64,000 bases of DNA, taken from Aspidapion aeneum (taxonomy: Eukaryota > Arthropoda > Insecta > Coleoptera > Brentidae). Positions 30,661 through 50,187 of this stretch are shown here, piece by piece. The stretch covers positions 2,107,477-2,171,476 of the forward strand of contig OY755045.1 in NCBI GenBank assembly GCA_963576565.1, read 5' to 3'. Each line of letters begins with the position of its first letter. Within the stretch, counting starts at the first letter, position 1. The notes below the pieces were generated by a model, which was given only the letters and a program-made list of their open reading frames with translations, made no database searches and was not told the origin of the DNA. Position numbers and translations under genes: made by a program.

Positions 30661-31263
30661 TTTTTTCTATAAGCGTGCGGAAAAGTCCACTTTTCCGCAC
30701 GCATTTTAGTGTGGAAAGTGCCACTTTTCCGCACTAGTGCGGAAAAATATTTTTTCCGCACTAGTGCGGAAAAGTAAATTTGTTACGATTTTGAGGTGTT
30801 CTATAACATTTAGACCGTTCAAAATACATTTGTATCTTTCCTAGCACACGAAATATCCTAAAAATATTCAAATTGACTAAAATTCTGCTATATTTTCAAT
30901 ATTTTCGATAAAATAAAGTTTTCAGTAAAATAGGTTCAAATTATAAGTTTTAAACCTCCCCGGTATAAATATCGTCGATGTCAATGTCAAACAACAATAA
31001 ACACTAGTGGTTTTAGATTTGGCATCTTAAATCACCATAGCAACAAAGTACAAACAAACTGTCAAAACAAAGCCAATTTTGCAGATACAATTTTTCAAAC
31101 AAAAAAATCAGAGTTTCAATGGATTCTTCGGACGAAGATCTACCCCAGTCAGTTCTAGAAGCCCCTAGAATGTGAATAATAATAATTGATTTGATTAAAA
31201 CGTTTTGAATATAAATAATTTTCTGATTAATTTTTAGTTTTTTCCTCACGCTTATAGAAAAAA
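30661..31263 (+). mobile_element. gutted DNA transposon with CCGCAC repeats (copy 1)
   Basis: Terminal inverted repeats TTTTTTCTATAAGCGTG (17 bp), probably in a TA target. One end is packed with TTTTCCGCAC and GTGCGGAAAA motifs, like multiple transposase sites. A TATA box (GGTATAAATATCG, about 30962) lies upstream of an 18-codon frame at 31119-31175 that reads MDSSDEDLPQSVLEAPRM and then stops. It seems to keep the promoter and first codons of a parent transposon. Related copies are at 51095 and 51762. Confidence 0.75.
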
Positions 31264-31399
31264 TAGTGTACCTAACTCGTGCGTAAAGTGTCTTTTCCGC
31301 ACTTGATTGCTGGCCAAACTCCGCTATCGCGTCGTTTTGCCATTTGCAATCGCGTGCGGAAAAGAGGCACTTTCCGCACTAGTTAGGTAAACTACTATT
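31264..31399. mobile_element. 136-bp foldback with CCGCAC arms (copy 1)
   Basis: Two near-complementary arms: ACCTAACTCGTGCG and CCGCACTAGTTAGGT outside, GGCCAAACTCCGC and CGTTTTGCCATTTGC inside. The same unit recurs reversed at about 50188-50323 and 51628-51761. In two of the three places it abuts the gutted transposon. Confidence 0.75.
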
Positions 31400-31990
31400 T
31401 CGGTTTGCCAGCAGGATATTTTTTTATTCCGCACCGTGACACAATTTTTTTTTACCTTGTGTGGCGGAAGTTTATCTATAACAGCTTCAAAAAAAATTGA
31501 TACATTTTAGGACAGGATAAAAATTGTGAAAAATTCCCACAAAAATTCCCATCAAAGATCTTGACATTTTCAGTAATCTTTTAATTCAAATGTGAACACT
31601 TTAAAAAAAAAATTAAACATCTTTGTCTCATCCTATAATCTTTCATCTCGTTCAAATGTTCAAACTTGACTTTTCAACAATTTGCAAAATCATTTGCCTC
31701 ACATTTTAAATTTAAATCAAAACGAGAAAAAACGCGAACACGAAAGTTAAAATGTTTATAAGTAGTTAAAATGTAATAAAATTGATAGTTACATTACATT
31801 TATCGGTAAAAAAAATTGTGTTGATAGTGACCTATTTTGTAAAACCAAGAATTTTATTTCATATTTTATACTTTAATTGGGATCAGACTTGTAAAACTGA
31901 TACTAAATTTATTATATTTTAGCAAAATTTTTAACAATTTTAGATTGATGATAATGACCTCTACGCATAACATTACTCATAACATTGGGA
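31400..31990. other. intergenic, no feature seen
   Basis: AT-rich sequence without open frames of note or a recognised repeat border. Confidence 0.45.
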
Positions 31991-31992
31991 AC

Positions 31993-32370
31993 TAAAATTT
32001 TATCAATCAAACAAGTTTTGTGGCTAATCGAGTAAAAATAAGTTTTTGTTTTTCTCATATTTTTCCGTGGGTAAAAGCTTAACCTCACGGGGGTCCAAGG
32101 TCTAATGGACACCTAACAAGTGTTGACAGTTAACTGTTTCGTCCTTATGGGACTCCTCAGAACACTGCTTGGTCAATGTGACACCCTTGCGAAGTTAATT
32201 AGACGGTTTTGTCTCTAATCCTATGACTATAGTGAGAAAACCCTCGCAAGAAGCGCCATCTACCGAGATACGAGAGAAACTAGAACAAGAGCAGGCGAAA
32301 ATAAACTGAACTAATAAAAGAAACCATCCGTGACCTACGACAGTTCTTCTGTCTTTTAGGCCAGAGGGGG
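31993..32370 (-). mobile_element. hammerhead-ribozyme repeat (copy 2)
   Basis: It matches copy 1 (18512-18997) in reverse, including GCGCCATCTACCGAGATACG, the ribozyme and the ACAAGTTTTGTGGCTAAT end. It lacks about 90 bp of the AT-rich part and ends near GGCCAGAGGGG. Confidence 0.8.
32119..32166 (-). ncRNA. hammerhead ribozyme, intact core and stem I
   Basis: Read on the - strand: stem I arm AGTGTT, CTGAGGA (CUGANGA core), stem II GTCC-CATAA-GGAC, GAAA, stem III CAGTTAACTG, UC, predicted cut between 32125 and 32124, then AACACT pairing fully with the first arm. A distal CCAAG/CTTGG pairing could extend stem I past an internal loop. All conserved catalytic bases are present. Confidence 0.85.
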
Positions 32371-32389
32371 GGAACTAGTAAAATGGTGT

Positions 32390-32825
32390 TGGAAAAAATC
32401 TCAAAGCGTATTCAGAAAGAATTTTTGAAATCGCTCTATATTTGATAAAATTATGCAAATATGGTTTTTGAATAGGGTGGGGGGAATGACAGGGATGGGT
32501 AGGAGAATGGAGGACTCCAAAGTAACTACAGCAAATTAGAGGACATTTGCAATAGGTAATCAAAGGAATTTCAATAAAATCGCCTGAAATGTTGATAATT
32601 TGTATGCCTTACATCATGTGACAAAATGGCGTGTGAAGACCGTCATGTTGATTCCTGTTTAAAAAAATAAAGCCTTTAGCACCTTCGGGATCAGTAGCAA
32701 TTCAACGACACCTTTTTTGTGAATCGGTTCAGCCGTTTAGCCTGTAGCGTGACACAAACATATTTACTTATAGACAACAATCGAAAAACATGACCCTTCC
32801 GTCGCCGTGCTGCAGTTGGGTAAAA
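32390..32825 (+). repeat. dispersed repeat X (copy 2, uninterrupted)
   Basis: Same order of phrases as 28160-28474 plus 29597-29750. It passes straight through the site (AAAATAAAGCCTTTAGCACC) where the other copy holds the 1.1-kb hAT element. No coding content. Confidence 0.85.
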
Positions 32826-32827
32826 AT

Positions 32828-33765
32828 CATATACATAATATTCCAATACCCACGGTAACTGCCCATTCATGATGCAAACATGAGAGCCTTGGGGTCTTGA
32901 AGCAAAAAAGACCTGATTGGTTGCTTTCAAAGACATTGTTCGTGCAACTTTAATTTTAAATTCAAATTTTGGGCCAAATTCCCGTATTCGGAAAACCCAC
33001 ACAATTTCAATTTTGATTGGCACAAGCAAAACGCCAGCGCCATCTACGAAAAATGAATCTGCGCAAAAAGGCGTAACCAAAAAAGATTCGTCTGTCGTAT
33101 TCTATCGAGATCACCACGCAGCATGGTGATAAATTCTATTAACCAAAAAATCCAATAACATTCTTCGAAAATCAAACTAAACCATTACACAAACAAGTGA
33201 TTCTAGTTCGGATCGACTGCAACGACTGGGCCAGCGAGAGGAGCTCCTCTGGGCGACGGAACCAACTAAATAGGTGAGTGCCAATCCTCTATATTGTCTT
33301 TGTGTGGCTCGGAAAAATTAATATTTTTACATCGTCCTTTTAAGGATTTTTGCACCCAGATTTTATAAAACGACCAGCGCGCTTACAGTCCCGCGGCTCT
33401 ACCTCAAACCTCAAATCATCAACAGACATATGCATATTATTTCCATATAGTACGTACTATTACAATACCTACGGTACCTTACGATGCAGAATGCAAACAT
33501 ATTTGAAATAGCAATATCAATGGGTATAATCTATCCTTTTTGCGGTCGTTAAGATAAAATGTCCTAATTGGTTATACTTTTACGCATGAATATTATTTTA
33601 TTCTTGTATTCGTTACGTCAAATCATCGGCGTACAGTTGACAAAAACTCTATCTATGTAAATTTGGTATCTGTGCATTTTTCGTACCTTTATTTCTGAAT
33701 GTTTGCATCAAACGCCAACCATTGTGTAAATAGCTAACAGGGAGTATTGGAATATTACGTATATG
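32828..33765. mobile_element. ~0.94-kb MITE with CATATAC ends
   Basis: The left end CATATACATAATATTCCAAT is matched in reverse by ATTGGAATATTACGTATATG at the right. ATGCAAACAT lies just inside both ends. The interior at 33120-33420 is GC-richer and may be a separate insertion. No gene recognised. Confidence 0.65.
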
Positions 33766-34079
33766 GTAAAAATAAACTCGTGTACAGTTCACTTCTTTTG
33801 GTTTACAAAATATGTCATCTTTAAACAATTTGTCAAGAAGAGTTATAGATGGAACCATCATCATAAGCACCATAATGTTATAATAGTACCATCGATTTTC
33901 AAGGTGTCGATCAAGAATGTTGAAGAGATCCACCTCGTTTCTAGGGTGGTTCCCTCGGTAAGGTGGTTCTGATTCTCGTTAAAGAGGATGGTTCTAGGAT
34001 GGGTCTCGACGAGTCAAAGTCATCCATTTTTTTAAATTAATAGATATTAGAGAATTATTGGAAATTTCAAAATAAGGCC

Positions 34080-35862
34080 AGCCGTAATAAGAACAAATTT
34101 GTTTAAATAGGGCTAGACCTTGAATAGGGAGTTATTGCAATAAGGCCAGGCAGTAATTGTGCCGGGCACTATTATGACAGTTTCGCATTATAAGAACAGC
34201 TGTCTTCTTTCAAAATTAGGCCTTTGTATATTATAAGAGCCGGAATTAATAGTGCCGCCACTATTAGTGTCAATTTTGAAAGATCAACTGTCAGTTTTCA
34301 ATGGAAAATTGTCAGAATAGTACCTAACACTATTATTGGCTGGCTTTATTGGAATAAGTCCCTATTGGAATAAAACCGGACTTTATTTTAGAGTCGGCTT
34401 TATTCTGACAGATTTACAAAGAAAACTGACAGCTGACTTCTCAAAATTGACATACCAAAGTCAAATTTAAAAATAAAGCCGCTAACTTTCATTTAGTAAA
34501 AACAGTCACTAATAAATCCGGTTTTTAAATAAACAAAGCCGAATTTTGAAAAAAAGCAGCTGCTTTTTATATGTAAATCTGTCATAATACTGACGATTTT
34601 AAAATAAGGTCAGGTTTTATTCCCTTATATACAGGGTGTCATTAAAAGTTTGTAACAAACTTTGACAAGTGATAGTACACATAAAAATAAGAAAAAAAGT
34701 TCATATGAACATAGGTTCTAAAATGCTGCATAGTAGGGGAGCTACGGGCATCAAAAGGGTTAATATCGAAAATGGTTTTTTTTATACAGCAACTTTAAAA
34801 AGCTATGTAATTTTACAAAAAATTGCAAATGTTCATTAATTTTGACCCTTCACATTGTGGTAAGGTAAAAAAATAATTACTTAACTCAAAAGGGTACTTT
34901 TGGTAGGGGTGGGGGTTGTTTTAACAAAAAAAATTTTTTGTATTGCATTTTTTTACATTTTGAGTCCATTTTTAAAAACTACTCCCTTTTTTAAGTAAAA
35001 AAGTTACTCTTGTCTAAAGTCGCCCAGAGCAACGGTTTACGAGATATTTGAGCGTAAAGATTATGGAATGTACTAAAAAAAAATTTATCGTATTTTTTTG
35101 CGTATTTAATTTTATACAAAAATTTAAAAATACAAAGTAAAAGTAACCCTAACTAATCTACGTTTATTATTTATTTAACTTACCCTATTTAAAGTAGGTG
35201 TTCAATATGGCCACCATTCATATTAACCCTTTTGTTGCCCGTAGCTCCCCTACTATGCATTTTAGGACCTATGTTCATATGAACTTTTTTTCTTATTTTT
35301 ATGTGTACTATCACCTGTCAAAGTTTGTTACAAACTTTTAATGACAAACTGTAAAAATATACTGCTGGCATTATTACAGCTAGACGTTATGACACATTCA
35401 ACAAGTCTCTATTATTAATGTTGGGTCTTGCAAATTTTATGGATTAAAGGATAGATCATAGAGAAGATAAATAATATGGATAAACTGTATTTCTTCATGT
35501 TTTACAAAGTGTGGGAATTTATCGAAAAAAGCATGCATAGTGCATGTAGCTTTAAAAGATATGATATAATATATAATAGGGACTTATTGGAATAAAACCT
35601 GACCTTATTGCAATCGGCAGTATTGTGACAGATTTACATATAAAAAACAGCTGCTTTCTTTCAAAATTCGGCCTTTGTATATTTAAGAACCGGATTTATT
35701 AGTGACTGTTTTTACTAAATTAAAGTTAGCGACTTTATTTTTTAATTTGACTTTGGTATGTCAATTTTAAGAGGTCATCTGTCAGTTTTCTTTGTAAATC
35801 TGTCAGAATAAAGCCGACTATAAAATAAAATCAGGTTTTATTCCAATTAGTCCCTATTGATT
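34080..35862. repeat. long inverted repeat of TTATTCCAATAAGTCC type, with MITE inside
   Basis: 34355-34625 (GTCCCTATTGGAATAAAACC, GACAGATTTACA, AAGCAGCTGCTTTT) recurs reversed at 35577-35862. A third diverged copy is at 34080-34350. The arms surround the 720-bp element at 34632-35351. The whole may be a foldback element or two head-to-head copies. Confidence 0.7.
34632..35351. mobile_element. 720-bp mariner-type MITE, ~135-bp terminal inverted repeats
   Basis: The left CAGGGTGTCATTAAAAG continues through GTAACAAACTTTGACA, GTTCATATGAACATAGG and TAGTAGGGGAGCTACGGGC. The right end is its near-perfect complement. The element is flanked by TA. No transposase is seen. Confidence 0.82.
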
Positions 35863-35865
35863 GGT

Positions 35866-36640
35866 ATCACGGACGCAAATATTTCTACTACTACTTGGAA
35901 TTATTTAATTTTTCTGAAATTTTCTTCTGTTCCGCCATTTTTTTAAAGATTTTTGCATGCGCTGCAATATTTTTTTCTGGTTAAAGTACTTATCATTTCT
36001 AAAAATATAGTTTTTTAAAATTTTTTCCAAAACGTGAATTTTCAACTATTGTTTTTACTATTTTTGTTTGTTTTTATTAACCCCGACTCTCTCCTCTAGG
36101 AGTTGTACGCATATTTCTACTCCTTATCTATTTTTCGCATTATCTAGGTATAAGGTTGGGCCTGAATGCCCCTTAAATGACCCGGCTTGCTGCGTCCCTG
36201 GTTGGTATTAAGAAAAGCGCAAATTTACCTGAAATTGCGATTTTTTGGTGTGTTAAATTTCAAAGGCTTAATGTGCCAAAAATTAAAATTCATATTTTAC
36301 AAGTTATTTCACGGAGTTACAAGTAAATCTATGACCCGACCATTTTTAAAAAAAAACTGGGAAAATAACTGCATTTTAAATAATAAATCTATTAAAGACT
36401 CCGGTCAACTTAAAAAGTCATTAAAACGAATGTATGCGTAATACTTTGTAAGCTGACTTCAAACTGCACGTTCAATACAAATACCGGCCAATTTTAGATG
36501 ATTTATTAAAAGAAGCATTTGAAGATCAAGCATTAGAATTAAGAGTGAATTAAAACTGAAGAGCTGTAAAATAAAACCCCATGTCAGGAAACACGTAGAC
36601 GCTAAATCAATTTTATCAAACAAAGAAAAAAAGAAAATCA
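35866..36640. other. intergenic, no feature seen
   Basis: AT-rich. The open frame at 36187-36441 has no recognisable domain and no splice or promoter context. Confidence 0.4.
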
Positions 36641-36778
36641 CACTACAAATAAAGAGCTACAAGTGAAATTAAAGAAAGAAAACTAAGAAAAAAATTTTCT
36701 GTCTTTGGTCGGGACTAGAACCCGGAATCTCGTGCCCTGTATACAAAAGCTCTCTACATTAAGCCACCGAAGACTATA
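36640..36778 (-). mobile_element. tRNA-derived SINE (copy 1)
   Basis: On the - strand a Pol III A-box-like TGGCTTAATGTAGAGA lies ~40 bp before a B box GGGTTCTAGTCCC. An A/T-rich body shared with 37721-37850 follows (TTAGTTTTCTTTCTTTAATT). It lacks a full tRNA fold. Confidence 0.65.
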
Positions 36779-37112
36779 CTTAAATTTTTGGAAAACTTCC
36801 ATCTATGCACTTTCCCACCTTTTATAAAAAAAAATTCCTTCTTCTCCGATTTGAGAACATAATTGGGATTTTCACCTGTAGAAACTTTAAGTATCGTTTG
36901 AAACTTTAAAAAGAAATAAAAATAATTTAATAACGTGAACTGATCTTTTCTATCTTTTATTTTGCTGTGCGAGGAACAAGAAAATCCGATATTTATGTCA
37001 AAGATTTTAGTTTTTCCAACTCACTATGGGTATTCGCGCATAATTAAGTGACCTATTCATTCCGTAGAATCCTGTCGAAGGCCCGCCTTCCGAATCTGGC
37101 AACCAATGATAT

Positions 37113-37716
37113 TGTTACGAAGGGCGCGTAACATAAAGTTAAACCAATATTTCCCAAATAATTAAAAAGGAACTTAATAAATTATTATATGTATTAACTT
37201 TTTGGGACAACCTATAAGTCGATATAAATCGATTGACGTCAATAACTATTATTGCAATTCGGCAGAAATAGTTATTTAAGGACAATGCATATTTCCGGGC
37301 TTTTTTCCTTATAACGAACGTTAAGACCGGGTGAGTGCGGGCGGCCACATCGAGTGACGTAACCGACTGACGATAATTTGGGCGTGAACTGGGGTTCCTA
37401 GATAACCAGCCGGCCGCAAATCCTGTTGTTTCCAGGTAAGTCCGGGTGTCGCCCCCATAGCCAACTTTTTTGTATCAGTGATCGGTTCTTAGTTTTATAA
37501 TAGATCTTTTAACCCCCTACAGGTGTTATTTAATCTGCATCCCTTAGTTTTTAAACAAAGATCCCCGTCGACTCGAATCGAAATAACTCCGTTAGATCGA
37601 TTCGACCGGCGCGGTATCATTTAAACAAATTGTTAATAACGAATAGTATTGGGGTTGTAAGGTAGTGGTTGGTAATTAACGACCTGTAACCAGCCCCGGC
37701 CCCCCTATTCGTGACA
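37113..37716. mobile_element. 604-bp solo LTR, 4-bp TSD
   Basis: It begins TGTTACGAAGGGCG and ends CTATTCGTGACA (TG...CA). ATAT flanks it directly at 37109-37112 and 37717-37720. It is moderately GC-rich compared with its surroundings. No internal region, primer site or gag/pol lies beside it, so it is a solo LTR. Confidence 0.75.
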
Positions 37717-37720
37717 ATAT

Positions 37721-37850
37721 TAGCCTTTACAAATGCAAAGAGCGTTTGCATACAGAGAAAACGATTCCGGATTCGAGTTCCGGCCGAAGACAACACTTTT
37801 TTCTTATTTTTCTTTCTTTAGTTTCAATTGTTATTTATAATCTTCAAGAT
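37721..37850 (+). mobile_element. tRNA-derived SINE (copy 2)
   Basis: It is aligned with 36640-36778 in reverse: GCATACAG, CGATTCCGG, B box GGATTCGAGTTCC (37769-37781), GCCGAAGACAACAC and TTTTTCTTTCTTTAGTTTC. The solo LTR lies directly upstream. Confidence 0.6.
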
Positions 37851-38069
37851 GCTCAAAAAGAAGAAGAGGAAGACAAGATTTATACTGAAAAATGTATAGG
37901 TAGGTAGTTCCTAGAACAATTTAATTCCATCATTTTCATTTGCATCTTTAATTTTGGACACGGGGGTTTGTGGTAGGTATTCTTGTGTTCTTCAATTATT
38001 ATGCTAAAGATGAAGAATAAGAGGATGCAAAATTATGGCAAGAAGGGCGTATTTCAATTGGCCATTTGG

Positions 38070-38077
38070 TATAAATA
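38070..38077 (+). promoter_or_regulatory. TATA box of the cuticle protein gene
   Basis: TATAAATA lies 41 bp before the start codon, placing transcription start near 38100. That leaves a 5' UTR of about 20 nt, typical of insect cuticle protein genes. Confidence 0.75.
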
Positions 38078-38117
38078 ATTGGAGATGAACTGATTAGCAG
38101 CCAGAAGTAGTGCAAAC

Positions 38118-46278
<8,161 letters not shown>

Positions 46279-47408
46279 ACCAGGATAATGGATAAAAATG
46301 TCGGCTGTTAACAAATTACTTAGGAAAATTTTAAAATAATGAAGTGAATACGCGCCAGTCTTTAGTACCTACTTACAAAAAATCATTTTTGCTTTAATAT
46401 TAATATTTTTTAATTATATAATAACTCTAAATCTACCTCAAGTTAAAGAATTTTGAAAAATATTAATAATGTAAAAAATTGCATATCAGATTTTTTTATA
46501 TTTGTTTTTTATATTTTGTCTCATCTAGATTAGCAATATTTATGTGATGTACTTTAATCTACTTCATTTTCTTTTTTGTAGTCTTGCTTTTAGCATTATT
46601 TTGTATAATTTTATCTTTTATATTATTTGTGTTAATATTTATATTTTTCTACTGCACTGCATGTACAAGACTTTGAATGTGTCACAATATAATTGTTTGT
46701 GATAAGTTGCCTTTTTTATTCCTTCTCCATATAATAGCAAATTTCAAACACAACAAAAAATTAATACAAAAATCAAAAAAACAAAAAACAGATATCTTTC
46801 AAAAGTCTATAAAATGTGAAGAATTTTTTTATCTTGTAAAACTTTGAAAACCAGATATAAAATTTTAATATAACTTTAAAACAAGTAAAAAAAAATCCCG
46901 ATAGCTACTTGCTTGGGGTTTGTGATATAAAATTTGAAATTTACTTGTCAATATTTTATCAGCGAAAGAGATAGGACCAATGTTGGACATTTTAGCGTTG
47001 TTTAAATAGGAAAAATCAAAGAAATTTTGTGCCTGGCACAGGCCATCAGTTAGTCGTATTACTCGCATTGTTGATGTGCGTGGAGGTGGATGTTTTAATT
47101 TACGCCCTTTACAACACATGTCAATTATTTCAGCATACTCATTTCAATTTCTTTTCATTCTCATCACAAAAAATTTATTATATAAAAGCCCTCTTTTTTT
47201 GCATTCTTATCGTTAATTAAAACTATTAGTGACCTTTAAAAAAAATGTGGGTGAAAAAAATTACGGTGTTCCATTAATTAAGTTTTTGCGCAAGTTCATC
47301 TATAAAATTAATTGCTAACCATATTTTTTGCATTACTTTATAATTAACTATTTTAAAAGATAAGCAATTTTTAAGAGCGCAACCTAATGGTACCATCAGG
47401 TTTGTGAT
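46279..47408. other. 3' UTR and intergenic, no further feature seen
   Basis: AT-rich. The first few hundred bases are presumably the cuticle 3' UTR. No other gene or repeat border found. Confidence 0.45.
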
Positions 47409-47727
47409 CAATGGCGGACCCATGATGTCCAGGGGAGAGGGGCCAAGGATGAAAAAAAACACACAACAATTTTTTTGCGGGATTTAATAAGAAGTAGCAA
47501 TAAAGTTTGCCGTTACGTGCAAACCAAATGTGCCGCAGGCAAAAATTTAAGCAAAATCAGTAAGATTTTGCGTCAAAATGATATAGCGAAAATTTTTGAA
47601 AAATTTTATATTTCGTAAAAATTTGCGGTCTATACATTGGTTATTTTTTTTTCTAGAACTAAATCTTAAAAGTTTATTTCAAAGAGGGGGGGGCGACCCT
47701 TCCGCCCCCCCCCTGGATCCGCCAATG
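47409..47727. mobile_element. 319-bp hAT MITE, 8-bp TSD
   Basis: It begins CAATGGCGGACCC and ends GGATCCGCCAATG. TTTGTGAT flanks it at 47401-47408 and 47728-47735. Confidence 0.85.
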
Positions 47728-47936
47728 TTTGTGATGCTTTTCACGGTATGGTACTATTAAATTAAAATTTTATAGTTCAAGGTGGTGTATAATATATTGA
47801 AGATTTAATAACTGATGATCATGATGTAATGCGAGCACATTCTTCTTGTTTTAAGTGGTATAAACCCTCAAGTGGTGATGTACGGTCTATGAGACCAAAG
47901 ACCAACACAAATTTAGTTGCTATGTTTAGTGATGCC

Positions 47937-48205
47937 GCGAGACGAGACGAGACGAGACGAGACGAGACGAGACGAGACGAGACGAGACGAGACGAGACGA
48001 GACGAGACGAGACGAGACGAGACGAGACGAGACGAGACGAGACGAGACGAGACGAGACGAGACGAAACGAGACGAGACGAGACGAGACGAGACGAGACGA
48101 GACGAGACGAGACGAGACGAGACGAGACGAGACGAGACGAGACGATAGGGCTCTTCTATCGCTAGAGAGAGCCTTTCTCTCGTCTCGTCTCGTCTCTCGT
48201 GTCTC
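47937..48205. repeat. (GAGAC)n array, about 41 units, with inverted CTCGTCTCG end
   Basis: Perfect GAGAC/ACGAG pentamers run to 48145 with one variant (GACGAAACGAG at 48061). After a short hinge the sequence turns into CTCTCGTCTCGTCTCG, complementary to the array, so the end can fold back. The + open frame through it is a repeat artefact. Confidence 0.95.
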
Positions 48206-48209
48206 GTGA

Positions 48210-49070
48210 ATTTTATTATTTATATTATTTACTTTTTTCCAAAATAAAGTCTATTCTGGGATATGCTCTGTATATGCATATATACAATAATTAAAGAAGT
48301 AAATACAATACATGTACTAAAATACCTCGTTGATGCTGATGAAATAAAAGCTATGGAAAAGTTGTGCATAGCTTTATTTATTTAAAACTGTACCTAAAAT
48401 CACAAGTGTTCGTTGATAAAAGATTATTTTGTGATTTGCCAATTTATATTATTGGCCTAAAAATAAAGCAATAAATCTATTATTTAAAATACTTGGGTCT
48501 TGAAGAACTCTATGGAATTTCTAGAACTTTCTTTTAATCTTAATTTTTCAGGAAAAAAACATGTTTTTGAAATAAATTTCCATGTTTTTTTTTAAATAAA
48601 TGCACATTACTTAAACTTTTTTTAACTAGCAGATTTTTCATCTGAATTTTCCATATTTTTCAAAATAAAAAACTAATTAGTTTTCGCAAGAAAATTATTT
48701 GATTTTCAGAATTTTAGCTCTTTAAAGAATCGTCCCAAAACATTTTTATTAAATCAACAAATTTCTAAATAACAAAAATTCACGCCAAAAGCTAGAAAAG
48801 AAAATTAAAATTTCCCACTTATGAATGATTTCCAAAAAAAAATATTCAGTACGTTAATAAGCATCAACAGTAACAAGACAATTTAATTACACTTTTGGAT
48901 TTTCTCCATCTGATTTCAAGTAAACGAAAGCATAAACGAAAGTAAGCCATAGTGTCAAGGAAGGAATATATGGCAATTTTTATTTAAAAAAAAAATGGTA
49001 CAAAAATATTAACTTAACTCTATAATAAGTCAATATACGAACAGATGGCAAATCGTAAAAATTTATTAAA
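48210..49070. other. intergenic, no feature seen
   Basis: AT-rich sequence with no convincing gene or repeat border. Confidence 0.45.
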
Positions 49071-49079
49071 CCAACCATT

Positions 49080-49200
49080 TTTACTAGAAAGAACGAGAGA
49101 AACTAAAATCTCTCGCCGAGAGGGGGTCTTTCTCTCGTCTCGAGCTTTCATTCGAGAGAGAATATCTCTCTCGTCTCGTCGAGAGAGGGCGAGACCCCTA
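49080..49200. repeat. GAGA/CTCTCGTCTCG-rich foldback patch
   Basis: Several inverted pairs (AACGAGAGAAACT, TCTCTCGTCTCG, CGAGAGAGGGCGAGAC) similar to the end of the pentamer array 1 kb upstream. It may be a second seed of the same repeat. Confidence 0.6.
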
Positions 49201-49204
49201 ACAT

Positions 49205-50046
49205 TCAGAAGTAACCGTCCTTTGATTTTCCAAAGCTACCTTCGTGATGTATCCACTTTTGGAAAAACAATAAAGCGACCATTTTCTTTGCAACACTCCG
49301 GGATCGACCAAAAGTGAGTCTTTCCTCACGCTTGTAGAAAAAAGTTTTTTTATGATGGGTTGCCGTTGTTCCAGGAGTTTTTCAGGAGAGTCCGAAACGT
49401 CTTTATTTAAGCAAAGAGGAATTTATTTTTTTAATCATGAAACATTCTTCATTAAAATAACGATTAATAAAAAATCTTCTATTACTAGATAAAGATCAAA
49501 TTCTTAAAATTTTTAAATATAATAAATAACTGTTATTTTCCCACATAACAATTATAATAATCCAGAAGATTGCACAAAACGAAATTTTTAACGAAAACTA
49601 ATAAACCATCGCACAATAATCTGGCCAATACCATTTGTGGCATTTATTATTATCTTGATCTTTCGACCTGCTTTTAAATAATTAAATTTTATGGATTGCA
49701 TTACACTTGTTCTTCTTGAAATCTTTAATCTTCTTCTTATTTGTTCCTTTTGAATACATAGATAAATATTAATTATTATTGTTCGAGGTGAGTCAGTGAT
49801 TATTAGCTATTAACAATGATTGAGTTATACTTATTTATGATCGACAGACCTACATAATTAACAAAATATTTCTTTGTCGTGTTTTTAGGATAAAAAAATT
49901 AAAATCGAGGATTGATAAGACAGCTCTTATAACAGGACAAATTTTGCGGGAATTCACCGCGGTTGACTCGCTGCGAGCCGATTCGCCGCGATTTTATTTT
50001 AATGTTTCGTGTGTAGTAAAAAAAAATGTTGTTTTTTTTTTTATAA
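49205..50046. other. intergenic, no clear feature
   Basis: The + frame to 49317 (FGKTIKRPFSLQHSG) reads like natural protein and could be a transposon relic. I cannot name it. The rest is AT-rich and empty. Confidence 0.35.
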
Positions 50047-50187
50047 ACGGTGAAACCTTGCGGAATGAACCTTTATTAAGCGAATACTGCCTTTAGACGG
50101 ACAAATTTGTTGGAACCAAGCTTTCCCTATTTCTTTACATGTAAAATTCACTCCCATAACCGGACACTCTAATAACCGGATGCGGAA

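Noticed and set aside
36707..36772. A functional tRNA gene on the - strand
   Set aside because: A and B boxes are present, but no clean cloverleaf is seen. A second copy shares the non-tRNA body, so it is a SINE.
47829..48209. Arg-Arg-Asp-Glu-Thr repeat protein
   Set aside because: Product of the GAGAC pentamer. The frame has no exon or domain context on either side.
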